The notes under the pieces: generated by a model
What the model was told of the DNA's origin: nothing
The model's database searches: none
The model's input: only the letters and a program-made list of their open reading frames with translations
Made by a program: the position numbers and the translations under genes
In this document: positions 16,645 through 26,368 of the stretch, piece by piece
Layout of the letters: every line of letters starts with the position of its first letter
How positions within the stretch are numbered: the first letter of the stretch is position 1
From: Snodgrassella alvi
GTDB lineage: Bacteria; Pseudomonadota; Gammaproteobacteria; Burkholderiales; Neisseriaceae
Assembly: GCF_002777855.1 (NCBI RefSeq)
Contig: NZ_MEIK01000035.1
Location: forward strand, 52,411-116,410
Reading direction: 5' to 3'
DNA: 64,000 nucleotides

Positions 16645-18102
16645 ATGCTTCCGGTATCCCATTTCTCTTCCCTGTCCGCTTTAGCCATTTTGTGCCAAAA
16701 AAGTCACATATTGCGCTATATCAGCGCATTTATCGGCTTCTTCATACCTGCTACAGTGCTGGCTGCTGGCTTACCAGCTGATGAACTAAGTCTGTGGTGG
16801 TGTCTTCCTTTTATTGGCGTACTTCTTTCCATTGCCGTTAGTCCTTTACTGATACCAAATCTTTGGCATCACCATAGTGGCAAAATTATTGCTATATGGT
16901 GCTGTATCTTCCTGCTACCACTATGCTGGCAATTCAGTATCATGACATGTGTTTCACTTGTTCTGCATACTCTACTGCAGGAATATCTGCCATTTATGCT
17001 ACTGTTACTGGCGCTCTATACCCTTTCTGGGGGTATAGTAATTCGGAATAATGGTATTGGCAGTGTTAAATTAAATGTTTTACTTTTAGCAAGCGGTACC
17101 GTTCTGGCTGGACTGATGGGAACGACAGGAGCTTCCATGCTACTCATTCGGCCTATACTGCGTGCCAATGCACAGAGAAGGTATCGTGCTCATATAGTAG
17201 TATTTTTCATTTTCTTAGTGGCTAATATCGGTGGAGGTTTAACACCGCTTGGTGACCCACCCTTGTTTCTGGGCTTTCTAAAAGGCGTAGGATTCCAGTG
17301 GACATTTAGTCATATGATTTTACCAGTATTGCTGAATACAGTGCTTTTACTAGTCTTGTTTAGCTGTATAGATAATTGGTTATGGCGACGAGAAGCCAGA
17401 ATTGAGCCTCTATCACAACCACACAAGTCTACATGGACAATTGAGGGTAAAATCAACTTACTGTTTTTGCTGGCAGTAATAGTTATCATACTATTGTCTG
17501 GTTTATGTAAAAATTTTCCAATCTGGCAGTTTTTTGGCATAGAAATTAGCTTAATAGCCTGTATTCGTGATGGTTTACTACTACTGATGACCTTATGCGG
17601 ACTGAAGTACACTCCATCCGCACTGCGTCAGCAGAATGAATTCAACTGGGCACCAATGCAAGAAGTCGGAAAGCTGTTTATCGGCATTTTTATTACCATT
17701 GCACCAGTGATGGCAATACTGCAATTAGGATCAGATGGTCAGTTTAAGCCACTAGTCAATTTCATTCACCACAATGGAGCGCCTGTAAATACGCTGTATT
17801 TCTGGATGAGTGGTGTTTTATCCGGTTTTCTGGATAATGCGCCAACCTATCTGGTATTTTTTAATCTTGCCGGTGGTGAAGCACAATTACTGATGCTGCA
17901 ATATCCTAAAACACTGCTGGCTATTTCCATGGGCTCAGTTTTTATGGGAGCACTCAGTTATATTGGCAATGCACCTAATCTGATGATTAAATCAATCGCT
18001 GAGCAGCAGCATATCGCCATGCCCAGTTTTTTTGGCTACATGGGTTGGTCTTTAACTATACTTATTCCATTGTTTATTGTAGATACGCTTTTATTTTTTT
18101 AA
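16645..18102 (+). CDS. NhaD/citrate-transporter-like sodium:proton antiporter family protein
   Basis: 485-aa polytopic inner-membrane protein of the ion transporter superfamily, with about 11-12 membrane helices. Hallmark segments are GLMGTTGASMLLIRPIL (about 149-165), ANIGGGLTPLGDPPLFLGFLKG (about 193-214, the re-entrant loop), SGFLDNAPTYLVFFNLAGG (about 394-412) and GALSYIGNAPNLMIKSIAE (about 437-455), the internally repeated DNAPT/GNAPN motifs of the NhaD-like group. Neisserial relatives are usually annotated as sodium:proton antiporters; a dicarboxylate or other anion cannot be excluded. The ATG has no obvious Shine-Dalgarno sequence. rsuA follows after 38 bp. Confidence 0.8.
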   Translation: MLPVSHFSSLSALAILCQKSHILRYISAFIGFFIPATVLAAGLPADELSLWWCLPFIGVLLSIAVSPLLIPNLWHHHSGKIIAIWCCIFLLPLCWQFSIMTCVSLVLHTLLQEYLPFMLLLLALYTLSGGIVIRNNGIGSVKLNVLLLASGTVLAGLMGTTGASMLLIRPILRANAQRRYRAHIVVFFIFLVANIGGGLTPLGDPPLFLGFLKGVGFQWTFSHMILPVLLNTVLLLVLFSCIDNWLWRREARIEPLSQPHKSTWTIEGKINLLFLLAVIVIILLSGLCKNFPIWQFFGIEISLIACIRDGLLLLMTLCGLKYTPSALRQQNEFNWAPMQEVGKLFIGIFITIAPVMAILQLGSDGQFKPLVNFIHHNGAPVNTLYFWMSGVLSGFLDNAPTYLVFFNLAGGEAQLLMLQYPKTLLAISMGSVFMGALSYIGNAPNLMIKSIAEQQHIAMPSFFGYMGWSLTILIPLFIVDTLLFF

Positions 18103-18140
18103 TTTATCGAGAAAATAACGGCCTGTAAGGTTAATTTGTT

Positions 18141-18854
18141 ATGCATTTATTGAAATACCTGCAAGCGCAGGGTCTGGGCAGCCGTAAACAATGTCAGGTG
18201 CTGATTAAAGATGCCGCTGTACTTATTAACGGGCAGCTTTGTACCGATGCACGTATGGAGATAGAACCATCGAATGTCAGCAGTCTGCAAATTGACGAAG
18301 TGAATCTCCCACCTGTGCCATTGCCCTACTTTTATATTCTGCTAAACAAACCTGCTGACTACGAAACTTCACACAAACCTCAGTTTTATCCTAGTGTATT
18401 CAGCATATTACCCGAACCACTGCGCCATCTAAATATGCAAGCTGTTGGCCGGCTAGATGCAGACACCACCGGTGTTCTGATTTTGACCAACGATGGCCAG
18501 TTTAATCATCGCTGTACCTCGCCTAAACACAAGCTACCTAAAATTTACCGAGTTAGCCTGAAACATGCTGCTGATGAAAGTTTGTGTATGAAGTTACAGC
18601 AAGGGGTATTGTTACATGATGACAATGAAACTGTACAAGCAGAAAAGGCTGAACTGACCGACTCCCATACCCTGCTGCTTACCATTACTTCCGGAAAGTA
18701 TCATCAGGTAAAACGCATGGTTGCAGCTGCGGGTAATCGGGTAGTTGCTTTACACCGTAGCGCATTTGGTCCCTGGCAAGCCGAAGATCTACCGGTAGGT
18801 GGCTGGCGTTTTTTTCAACCCGATTTCGATAAACTGCAACATGCTCAATACTGA
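18141..18854 (+). CDS. rsuA: 16S rRNA pseudouridine(516) synthase RsuA family
   Basis: 237 aa. An N-terminal S4 RNA-binding domain (about 1-60: LLKYLQAQGLGSRKQCQVLI) precedes the pseudouridine synthase domain. Catalytic Asp106 is in VGRLDADTTGVLILTNDGQFNH, the RsuA-type variant. Family motif II KIYRVSL and the C-terminal SGKYHQVKRMVAAAGNRVVALHR are also present. RsuA isomerises a uridine of 16S rRNA during small-subunit assembly. RluE/RluF paralogues share the core, but the short S4 domain and the DGQFNHR context favour RsuA. The 3' end overlaps the next gene by 14 bp. Confidence 0.88.
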   Translation: MHLLKYLQAQGLGSRKQCQVLIKDAAVLINGQLCTDARMEIEPSNVSSLQIDEVNLPPVPLPYFYILLNKPADYETSHKPQFYPSVFSILPEPLRHLNMQAVGRLDADTTGVLILTNDGQFNHRCTSPKHKLPKIYRVSLKHAADESLCMKLQQGVLLHDDNETVQAEKAELTDSHTLLLTITSGKYHQVKRMVAAAGNRVVALHRSAFGPWQAEDLPVGGWRFFQPDFDKLQHAQY

Positions 18855-19482
18855 TCTTATTTTTCAGCTGATTAACATCATAGGTACTGTAGCATTTGCT
18901 GTGTCTGGCTATTTGGTCGGATTTCGTAAAAGGCTAGACATTCTCGGTGTAATAATCGTTGCTTTACTCACTGCAGTGGGCGGCGGCATGATGCGCGATG
19001 CCCTTATCGGACATATTCCGATGATATTTAAAAGCAATACCTCATTGTGGACTATTTTTATTGCGCTTTTATTATCGTGGTTGTTTCATATTCAGTATCA
19101 GCGTCACCGAGTTCTTGCAGTATGGTTTGTGGTAGCAGATGCGCTCGGGCTGGCTGCATTTAGCCTGACTGGTGCCGAGGTGGGTTTAGCATTGAAATTA
19201 AACTGGTTTGGCGTAGTCACCTTAGCCTTTGTTACTGCAGTGGGTGGCGGGATTCTGCGTGATATTTTAGTCAATGAAGTCCCGATCATTTTGCGTAGTG
19301 ACATCTATGGAACTATAGCAATATTACTCGGGCTGCTATTATGCATATTGAATCATTGGAATATGGTTACACCATTGAGCATTAATGTGTTGTTTATCAG
19401 TGGTGTCATCAGCCGTTTAATCGTTTATCGCTACAACATCACCTTGCCCGGATTTCAAAAAAAGAAAAATTACAAAATATAA
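18841..19482 (+). CDS. TRIC/UPF0126 family membrane protein (YicG-like)
   Basis: 213 aa from the ATG at 18841, inside the end of rsuA (a GTG 14 codons upstream gives an implausible N-terminus). Two homologous halves of three membrane helices each carry the family signature: AVGGGMMRDALIG and AVGGGILRDILVN. The fold matches bacterial trimeric intracellular cation channels, so a K+-permeable channel role is inferred; some relatives have been linked to glycine transport. Overlap with rsuA suggests co-translation. The C-terminus is basic (PGFQKKKNYKI). Confidence 0.9.
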   Translation: MLNTDLIFQLINIIGTVAFAVSGYLVGFRKRLDILGVIIVALLTAVGGGMMRDALIGHIPMIFKSNTSLWTIFIALLLSWLFHIQYQRHRVLAVWFVVADALGLAAFSLTGAEVGLALKLNWFGVVTLAFVTAVGGGILRDILVNEVPIILRSDIYGTIAILLGLLLCILNHWNMVTPLSINVLFISGVISRLIVYRYNITLPGFQKKKNYKI

Positions 19483-19972
19483 CAAAAATACATGAACTTT
19501 CTCTGCAAAAAACAGTCTAAGTCATTAAGATGATATCCATACGCAGCAACAAGCGTATAACCTCAAGATTTCAAATGCTTTTTAGTATTCTCTTGTCGAA
19601 ACATTATTTTGGCCCTCTGCTGCTTCTCCCCTTGGCACAGAGGGTTCTTTTTATCTGGAGTGAATTTAATTCATCTACCAGCAATCCTTTTAATCAAGAT
19701 ATCCCCATTTTTATCAAATAAATAACAGCAAGCTGCAAAACTCTTCATAGATGAGCGCTGTTTAACAAACTCAATCCAAACCTCTTTAACGCTAAAGTTC
19801 ATCATACCATGCTAGTTATTTTTCGCTAAAATGCCGAGTGCAATTCGCAAAAGCTACCATTAAACCGTAAAATAGTTTAAATATTGCTGTTTTTTTTGCT
19901 TGAAATCTTATTTTTCAACGCTATGTACAGTAAAGTTAACTTTAGTATTCAAGATATGAAAGTATCCAAATA
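19483..19972. other. Intergenic region with terminator, no gene
   Basis: 490 bp between the TRIC protein and the Tim44-domain gene. It contains the hairpin listed at 19613-19653 and a 63-codon frame (19530-19721) running through it, which is judged spurious. Just before the Tim44 gene a tiny frame MKVSK ends in TAATG, overlapping its start codon. Confidence 0.5.
19613..19653 (+). terminator. Intrinsic terminator downstream of TRIC-family gene
   Basis: A 7-bp GC-rich stem CCCTCTG/CAGAGGG (19613-19619 with 19638-19644) is followed by TTCTTTTTAT. It fits a rho-independent terminator for rsuA and the TRIC gene, although 130 bp downstream. Confidence 0.65.
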
Positions 19973-21076
19973 ATGGACAATCGAAAACTACGATATATTG
20001 CTTCAGCTGTCATCCTCAGCCTTACTTTGAGCCCTTTAGCAGAAGCCAAACGCATTGGAGGCGGAGGAAACCGTGGTATGTCACGTTCCAACTATTCCAG
20101 CACGTATAGCAGCCCTTCCTACCAGTACAACCGCAGCAATTATGCAAATTCTTCGTCTAGCCGTCTAGGTGGAGGTAATAATGCAGGTATGTCACGCTCT
20201 TATTCAAACTCTGGACGCAATGATTACCGATACAGTAATAATCAGAACGGTTACGCCAATCAGGCTCAGCCTCGTGGAAACAGTACTGCTCGAGTAATTG
20301 GTGCCGGTGTCGCTGGAGCAGCAATTGGTGCATTAGCCGGCCATGCTATGGCAAACCACAACCAGCAGCAACCTGCTACCACCAACGCTAACCCTGCAAG
20401 TGATTACAATAGTTCGGTCAAAAATGTTGACAATCAGACCTCTACTGAGGCTAATCAGCAGACACAAATGGCGCAGCCAGAGCAAAAAAGCGGCTTTAGC
20501 TGGCTATGGCTTCTCATTATTGTGATTGGCGGAGTCTATTTGTATCGTCGTTTTGCAGCAAAAAAAAATAATCAGGGCAATATACCTTACAATACTCAGC
20601 AAAACAGCAATCATTTCGGCACTCAGAACAATAGCAGTAATAGTGCCCGAACCAACATATTTGGTCAAAATCTAAGCAATAATAGCTCTGTCATGCCAAA
20701 CAATTTTTCGGGTATGGCTGATGGCAGTAATACCGAAGCATTTCTTCGCTTTGCTCGGCAGCGTTTTAATCATGTGCAATCCATGAATAATGCCTCGAAT
20801 CTGGAAGAAATTAGACGCTACTTTACACCTGAAATGTTTGCCGCCATCCGCGACGATATTATCCAGAATCAGGATACGGCCGAATTCAGCGACCTCAATG
20901 CCGAACTGGTTGACAGCACACAGGAAAATGATCAGTACATTGCCAGCGTACGTTTTAGTGGACTGGTCAGTGAAAATCTGGGCAGCCCTCAGCAACCGTT
21001 CAGTGAAGTCTGGCATTTTGTTAAACCGCTTAGTAATCAGCAAGAATGGTTAATAGCCGGAATTCAGCAGGATTAA
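19973..21076 (+). CDS. Exported Tim44-like domain protein
   Basis: 367 aa. A signal peptide (1-25, ending SPLAEA) precedes a low-complexity Ser/Asn/Tyr/Gly-rich region with two related KRIGGGGNRGMSRSN / SRLGGGNNAGMSRSY segments. A Gly/Ala-rich hydrophobic stretch (about 108-125), a clear membrane segment FSWLWLLIIVIGGVYLYRRF (about 174-193), a second Asn/Gln-rich linker, and a C-terminal Tim44-like domain (about 245-365) end it. Tim44-like domains bind membranes in mitochondrial import; the bacterial role is not known. A related arrangement occurs in many beta- and gammaproteobacteria. A double hairpin/terminator follows. Confidence 0.82.
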   Translation: MDNRKLRYIASAVILSLTLSPLAEAKRIGGGGNRGMSRSNYSSTYSSPSYQYNRSNYANSSSSRLGGGNNAGMSRSYSNSGRNDYRYSNNQNGYANQAQPRGNSTARVIGAGVAGAAIGALAGHAMANHNQQQPATTNANPASDYNSSVKNVDNQTSTEANQQTQMAQPEQKSGFSWLWLLIIVIGGVYLYRRFAAKKNNQGNIPYNTQQNSNHFGTQNNSSNSARTNIFGQNLSNNSSVMPNNFSGMADGSNTEAFLRFARQRFNHVQSMNNASNLEEIRRYFTPEMFAAIRDDIIQNQDTAEFSDLNAELVDSTQENDQYIASVRFSGLVSENLGSPQQPFSEVWHFVKPLSNQQEWLIAGIQQD

Positions 21077-21087
21077 TTGAGAACATT

Positions 21088-21143
21088 GCGTAATATAAAT
21101 TACGCCGTTTAAAAAAAGCACTGATTAAATCAGTGCTTTTTTT
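21088..21143. terminator. Double hairpin with bidirectional terminator between Tim44-like gene and TonB receptor
   Basis: Hairpin GCGTAAT/ATTACGC (21088-21105) is followed by AGCACTGATT/AATCAGTGCT (21117-21137), flanked by A7 on the left and T7 on the right. The second hairpin should terminate both convergent genes. Confidence 0.88.
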
Positions 21144-21144
21144 A

Positions 21145-23238
21145 TCATAAAGCTTTGTGAATATTAAGACCAGTACTGAAAGTCCGTTTAGGAGAGGGTT
21201 CGAAATAACGGCCATTACTATCATTGACAATCACCGAACCAGTGTAACGTCGATTAAACAGATTATCAATACGTGCGTAGCTGCTTAATGTCCAGCCTCG
21301 ATAAGCCCATTCATAACCAATATTGGCAGATGCCAGCGCATAACCAGGGGCATGATCAGTATTGCTGTCATTAACGTATATTTTATCCATATAACGAACA
21401 TCCATACCGCCTTGCCATCCTTGCTTCGGTTGCCATTGCAAACCAAAATACAATTGATTCTGTGCTACTCCCGGTATTTTATTTCCCTTACGCACAGCAA
21501 CAGCTTTTCCTAGCGCCGGTATATCACTATCAAATTTGGCATCAACATATGAATAGCTAGCCCGCGCCTCCAAATTTTGCCACAGTGTTTTCTGCCAGCC
21601 TAACTCTGCGCCATATCTTTTGGTACGGTCAGCATTACGAAATGTACTACGGCCTCCGGCTGATACAGCTGAGACTATATCGTTATGTGACTCAGTGTGA
21701 AATGCTGTTGCAGAAAATATTCCCCATTGCTGGTCAAATTTCAGTCCTGCTTCAATAGTATCGCTGGTAGAAGGCTTAAGATTGAAATTAAAACCGGCCA
21801 TACCATCTGGCCGATAAGCCATTTCAGTAAAAGTAGGCGTTTCAAAACCTTTGCCATAGGCAATATAGGCAGCCGCATCATCCCGGAAATCCCAGCCTAG
21901 CGAAATACTGGGCAATAATTTATGGTAACGCAGTGCTCCACTATCATCGCCATTAGCTAGATAATGATCCTGCGTTTTAAAATGTACATTACTATAACGC
22001 AAGCCTCCATCCACATGCCATTTCGGCACAAATCGCCACGAAAACTGCATATATGGGTCGAGATTCCATAAAGTATTGTATTCATCCCGACGCAATTTAC
22101 CCTTTACCCCCAGATGGCTGCCGTTAAAATTATTGTATCCTTGCCGGTCTTCATTCTCACGGTCAAATGCCACTCCCCCAATAAGAGTGAGATTGGGCAA
22201 AGTGTTTTTGTTTAGCCAACGCAAATCGGCTCCATAATAATGTCGGGTAAAATCAATCACGCCTCCTGCGTGCTTAGGAGCAGTTTGCGCTTTAGCTGGA
22301 ATCGACTGATATTGCACTACATGACGACGGCCGGCATAAACCATTGCATATAGACTATTATGCTCATTAATGGGTTTATCCCAAGTTAGACCAGTCTGGC
22401 TCTGGTCAATTTCCTTACGCATATTGTAATCCCTGACATTTTGAGCAATCTGGCGCGGATTCTCCTGCCATTGTTCACGTGTCAGTCCACCGGGATCGGC
22501 CGCTCTGATGCGTACCTGATTCAGCACCCAATTCAGCGTACTGCCATCATTCAGATTCCATGTAAATTTAGCATTATTCAGTACCTTCCGTGCATCGCTG
22601 TGTTCACGATATCCATTGGTATCAAAATAATTAGAACTGATATTATAGGCTGGCAGGTACGCTGATTCGCTCCCACTCTGTAACTGAAATGAAGTTTGCT
22701 GCTTAGCAAAACGACTCGTATTGAATCCAAGACTAACACTGGGCTTACCTTCGCCTTCACGGGTAGTTGCCAGTATTGTTCCTCCTGAGGAATTCCCATA
22801 CAGAGATGAAAAAGGGCCACCAAGCACTTCTATTTTATCTAAAGAGTTCAAATCTATATTAGAAGTCTGCCCTTGCCCATCTGGCATAGAAGCTGGAATA
22901 CCATCAACGTAAATGCGAATACCACGCACCCCAAAAGTTGAACGCGCGCCAAAACCACGCATCGAAATTTGCATATCCTGAGCATAATTTTCCCGTTCCA
23001 GAGCTTGTAAACCCGGAATCCCTTTTAGGGCATCGGAAATATTCGTTTTAGGTGTATCAGTTAGCGCTCTGGCATTAACGGTATGCACAGAGGCTGCTGT
23101 ATCCAGCCACGATGCATGCGTGCGTAAAGCAGTTACTTCTATATCTGGCAACTGAGCATTATCTTTATCTTCTGCATAAACAGCAGCAGGCAACATAGCC
23201 AGTGACAAAACCAATTTCTTCAAGTGTGTGTAAGACAT
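21145..23238 (-). CDS. TonB-dependent outer-membrane receptor (FecA-like family)
   Basis: 697 aa from the ATG at 23238 (a TTG three codons earlier is less likely). The signal peptide ends AVYAED. A short N-terminal stretch PDIEVTALRT serves as TonB box. The plug domain (about 45-150) shows ISDALKGIPGLQALERE, ISMRGFGARSTFGVRGIRIYVDGIP, and KIEVLGGPFSSLYGNSSGGTI. A 22-strand-type beta-barrel follows, ending in FSTGLNIHKAL. It energises uptake of a scarce ligand via TonB-ExbBD. The substrate, siderophore or other, cannot be deduced, as no transport partner is adjacent. Upstream AT-rich DNA contains the palindrome GTAAATATTTAC at 23302-23313 but no clear Fur box. Confidence 0.9.
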   Translation of the reverse strand: MSYTHLKKLVLSLAMLPAAVYAEDKDNAQLPDIEVTALRTHASWLDTAASVHTVNARALTDTPKTNISDALKGIPGLQALERENYAQDMQISMRGFGARSTFGVRGIRIYVDGIPASMPDGQGQTSNIDLNSLDKIEVLGGPFSSLYGNSSGGTILATTREGEGKPSVSLGFNTSRFAKQQTSFQLQSGSESAYLPAYNISSNYFDTNGYREHSDARKVLNNAKFTWNLNDGSTLNWVLNQVRIRAADPGGLTREQWQENPRQIAQNVRDYNMRKEIDQSQTGLTWDKPINEHNSLYAMVYAGRRHVVQYQSIPAKAQTAPKHAGGVIDFTRHYYGADLRWLNKNTLPNLTLIGGVAFDRENEDRQGYNNFNGSHLGVKGKLRRDEYNTLWNLDPYMQFSWRFVPKWHVDGGLRYSNVHFKTQDHYLANGDDSGALRYHKLLPSISLGWDFRDDAAAYIAYGKGFETPTFTEMAYRPDGMAGFNFNLKPSTSDTIEAGLKFDQQWGIFSATAFHTESHNDIVSAVSAGGRSTFRNADRTKRYGAELGWQKTLWQNLEARASYSYVDAKFDSDIPALGKAVAVRKGNKIPGVAQNQLYFGLQWQPKQGWQGGMDVRYMDKIYVNDSNTDHAPGYALASANIGYEWAYRGWTLSSYARIDNLFNRRYTGSVIVNDSNGRYFEPSPKRTFSTGLNIHKAL

Positions 23239-23549
23239 AATTATCAAATGTTGGAATAAGTAATATACATAAAAAGTAAATTTTTCAAAGAAATATTATT
23301 TGTAAATATTTACTTCCTAAATCAAAGATACATAAATATAACAGAAATATTTATATATTCTGAAATAGACATAAAATAAGCAGCTATTTATCTGTAAATA
23401 TTGACAAAAATAATAATCAAAGCAAAAAATATTTAAAAAATATTAATAACAGCAGCTTATCAGTAAACATTGATTACTCAAGCTACTAACTGTACTCACT
23501 CACACCTGAAGTTTTTTCTGCACAGACTGCATCTACAATATCAGCTAAT
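23239..23549. other. AT-rich intergenic region upstream of TonB receptor
   Basis: About 310 bp. The motif GTAAATATT occurs at 23302 (extended to a perfect 12-bp palindrome GTAAATATTTAC) and again at about 23394. A GTAAATTTT variant lies near 23276. These could be operator sites for the receptor gene or chance in AT-rich DNA. Confidence 0.3.
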
Positions 23550-23583
23550 AAAAAAAGCTGCCGGTTTTTACCAGACAGCTTTG
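23550..23583 (-). terminator. Terminator of cardiolipin synthase gene
   Basis: On the minus strand an imperfect stem of about 11 bp, AAAGCTGTCTGG with CCGGCAGCTTT, is followed by a run of T. It lies 17 bp beyond the cls stop. Confidence 0.8.
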
Positions 23584-23600
23584 TATACATTCACAAACCG

Positions 23601-25094
23601 CTACAATAATGGGCCGACGAGACGCACAGAATTTTCGACTAGTCCCCACCATTTGGAACGCGCCTGCCATGCTTTAAGTTCAATATAGTCACAATCACGC
23701 AGATAGCCATTTTGTAAAGCAACAATCTTTTCCGTCATACCTTCATCATAAATGGCCAGACTAATTTCCATATTAAGATAAAAACTGCGCATATCCATAT
23801 TAACCGTTCCAAAAAGCGTATAATCACTGTCAACAGTTAGTGTTTTAGCATGCAACAAACCACCTTTAAACAAAGCAATTTTAACACCGGCCTGAAGCAA
23901 CATCGGATAATAAGCTCGAGAAGCATATTTAACCAGTTTCGAATCTACAGCCTCAGGTACAATCAAGGTTACTTCCACCCCTCGAGTAGCTGCTGTAGTC
24001 AGTGCCAGTAGCAAAGCATCATCCGGTACAAAATATGGGGTTGTAATCATAATCCGGCGTGTCGCGGCATGAATAGCGTTCACAATCGTGTCATAAATCA
24101 CCGGACTTCCCTGTTCAGGTGCTGATGGAATTACCTGTACTACCACTCCGGTCTTTTCTTTTTGTGCAACCTGCAAATTTTGCATTAGAGCTTGTTTGCC
24201 ATAGCTGTCTACCCATTGCTGTACCTGCATCAAATTAGATTCGGTCTCTACAGCCATATCACCGGCAAACACAGCAGCTAGTGGCTGAACCAAACTGCCT
24301 TCACAGCGCATCATCACATCCACCCACTGTCCGACACCAGCATTCTTTTTAAAAAACCGAGGATCCACCAGATTAAAACTACCGGTATAGCCAATTTTCT
24401 GGTCGATTACTGCAATCTTGCGATGATTACGCAAATCTGCACGGACAAAAAATGTACGCCACAGCTGTATAGGTAACGCTTCTGTTAAAGTAATACCAGC
24501 ACTGCGTAATCGCCGCGGCCAGTCACTACGCCAGAATCTAGCGCTGCCAATACTGTCCACCAGCATACTGGTCACCACACCTCGTTGAGCAGCCGCCATA
24601 GCATCATTCAGCAAATCGACAATCACACCCTGAGGATCAACAATATAAAAAGCCAGCAGGCAGCTCGTTTTGGCCTGCTGAATATCATGGCGGATAGCAG
24701 AAATAATTTCCTCATCATGTGTCAGCAAAGTTAGATGATTGTACTCAGTAGCCTCAAAACCCGTTTTGTCTGCTGCAATCAGGCTGATTCCATGATAGCG
24801 CTCATTCAGACCACTACAAGCATGCTGATTGAAATCATGAAGATAGGTGTCACTGAATTTATGATAAAATTTCACCAGTTCCCGCTGGCGCCGCAATCGG
24901 CGCGAACCGAGTCTGGGTTCACCAATCAGCAAATAAGCCACAGCACCTACAAGAGGAAACGCCATCAGCATTAATATCCAAGCAACAGAAACACCTGTAT
25001 TACGCTGGTGATACAACACCCGTACCATCAGTACAGTCACCACCAACACGTGTAAAACAACAAAAATTTCTGCCCAAGGAATATTGTGTAACAT
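23601..25094 (-). CDS. cls: Cardiolipin synthase (phospholipase D superfamily)
   Basis: 497 aa from the ATG at 25094 (a longer GTG frame exists). Two N-terminal membrane helices (about 5-25 and 38-58) anchor the enzyme, followed by two PLD half-domains. HKD motif 1 is NHRKIAVID (H224-x-K226) with GSFN downstream; motif 2 is LHAKTLTVDSDYTLFGTVNMD (H415-x-K417-x4-D422). It condenses two phosphatidylglycerols, or a similar donor pair, to cardiolipin at the inner membrane. Length and two leading helices match ClsA-type enzymes. It lies downstream of hemE in the same direction but is separated by tandem hairpins. Confidence 0.93.
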   Translation of the reverse strand: MLHNIPWAEIFVVLHVLVVTVLMVRVLYHQRNTGVSVAWILMLMAFPLVGAVAYLLIGEPRLGSRRLRRQRELVKFYHKFSDTYLHDFNQHACSGLNERYHGISLIAADKTGFEATEYNHLTLLTHDEEIISAIRHDIQQAKTSCLLAFYIVDPQGVIVDLLNDAMAAAQRGVVTSMLVDSIGSARFWRSDWPRRLRSAGITLTEALPIQLWRTFFVRADLRNHRKIAVIDQKIGYTGSFNLVDPRFFKKNAGVGQWVDVMMRCEGSLVQPLAAVFAGDMAVETESNLMQVQQWVDSYGKQALMQNLQVAQKEKTGVVVQVIPSAPEQGSPVIYDTIVNAIHAATRRIMITTPYFVPDDALLLALTTAATRGVEVTLIVPEAVDSKLVKYASRAYYPMLLQAGVKIALFKGGLLHAKTLTVDSDYTLFGTVNMDMRSFYLNMEISLAIYDEGMTEKIVALQNGYLRDCDYIELKAWQARSKWWGLVENSVRLVGPLL

Positions 25095-25180
25095 AAAAGC
25101 TGACCTGTTGTTCTTAAACACAAAAAATGATTAATTATAAAAATAAAGCAACTAAGAATAAATACGCAAATAAAATAACA

Positions 25181-25227
25181 GCCAGACAAAAATCTGGCAG
25201 GTACCGGAATCATCACTTCCTGTGCCT
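25181..25227 (-). terminator. Tandem hairpins downstream of hemE
   Basis: AGGTACCGGAA/TTCCTGTGCCT (25199-25227, 10 of 11 pairs) and GCCAGA/TCTGGC (25181-25198) lie between hemE and cls. Read on the minus strand the second is followed by T-rich sequence, so it likely ends the hem transcript. Confidence 0.65.
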
Positions 25228-25294
25228 GCCTGTACATTAAGGTAATTTAGCTGAAAACTGTATGAGCCCCGTAGTTGTCAGTATCTAATGATGA

Positions 25295-26359
25295 CTAAAT
25301 CTGATGATATGGAGCTGACAAATTATGTACTGCTTCTACAGCAAACTTTACCATTTCTGGATCAGTATATTGATTAATTCCATGTCCTAAATTAAACACA
25401 TGGCCGCTACCTTTACCATAATCGGTCAGTAAACGACGCACTTCACATTCAATACTTTCAGAATTACCAAATAATGCCAACGGGTCAAGATTTCCCTGCA
25501 AAGCTACTCGATCACCAGCTAACTTACGTGCCTGATGTAAATTTACAGTCCAATCCACCCCCAAAGCTTCGATTTCCAAATCAGCCAGCTGGTCAAGCCA
25601 CTGCCCACCGCCCTTGGTAAACACAATTACTGGTACTTGCCGGCCATCTGCTTCTCTCTGCAAGCCTGAAATCACCTGTTGCAGATAGCGTAAATCAAAC
25701 TCCTGAAAAGCTGCATCACTCAGAATACCGCCCCAAGTATCAAAAATCTGCACAGCCTGAGCACCTGCTCTGATTTGCTCATTCAAGTAAAGACTAACCG
25801 TTTGTGCATTGATATCCAGAATATGATGCAATAACTGCGGCCGCTGGTACATCATAGTTTTTAATAAACGAAAATCTCGGCTACCGCTACCTTCAACCAT
25901 GTAGCAGGCCAATGTAAACGGGCTACCACTGAAACCAATCAATGGCACACGTCCGTTTAAAGCCCGCCGAATACTGTTTACAGCATCAAACACATAGCGC
26001 AACCGCTGCATATCCGGTACATGCAACCGCTGTACATCTTGCTCCTGCCGAAGCGGATTCATAAACTTAGGCCCCTCGCCTTCCACAAAGTGCAAGCCCA
26101 GACCCATGGCATCAGGTACAGTCAGAATATCTGAAAAAAGTATCGCCGCATCCAGTGCAAAGCGCTCCAGTGGTTGCAATGTTACTTCTGTAGCCAGCTC
26201 GGTATTATGGCATAACGCCAGAAAACTACCAGCCTTAGCGCGAGTAGCGCGGTATTCAGGCAAGTAACGTCCAGCCTGACGCATCAGCCATACTGGCGTG
26301 TACTCTACTGGCTGTTTCAATAAAGCTCGTAAAAAAGTATCGTTATGTAACACTGCCAT
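25295..26359 (-). CDS. hemE: Uroporphyrinogen decarboxylase
   Basis: Cytosolic homodimeric enzyme removing four acetate carboxyls from uroporphyrinogen III to give coproporphyrinogen III; 354 aa is the normal length. The signature [16 protein letters not shown] is at residues 22-37, including the conserved Arg pair and Gly. [16 protein letters not shown] (about 145-160) and the C-terminal [16 protein letters not shown] complete the active site. The start has AGG 7 bp upstream. It closes the haem block hemC-D-X-Y-E. A strong hairpin just before its ribosome-binding site (26369-26401) separates it from hemY. Confidence 0.97.
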   Translation of the reverse strand: MAVLHNDTFLRALLKQPVEYTPVWLMRQAGRYLPEYRATRAKAGSFLALCHNTELATEVTLQPLERFALDAAILFSDILTVPDAMGLGLHFVEGEGPKFMNPLRQEQDVQRLHVPDMQRLRYVFDAVNSIRRALNGRVPLIGFSGSPFTLACYMVEGSGSRDFRLLKTMMYQRPQLLHHILDINAQTVSLYLNEQIRAGAQAVQIFDTWGGILSDAAFQEFDLRYLQQVISGLQREADGRQVPVIVFTKGGGQWLDQLADLEIEALGVDWTVNLHQARKLAGDRVALQGNLDPLALFGNSESIECEVRRLLTDYGKGSGHVFNLGHGINQYTDPEMVKFAVEAVHNLSAPYHQI

Positions 26360-26368
26360 AGTCTACCT

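Noticed and set aside
19530..19721. 63-codon frame downstream of the TRIC-family gene
   Set aside because: Runs through the terminator hairpin at 19613-19653, so it is unlikely to be translated.
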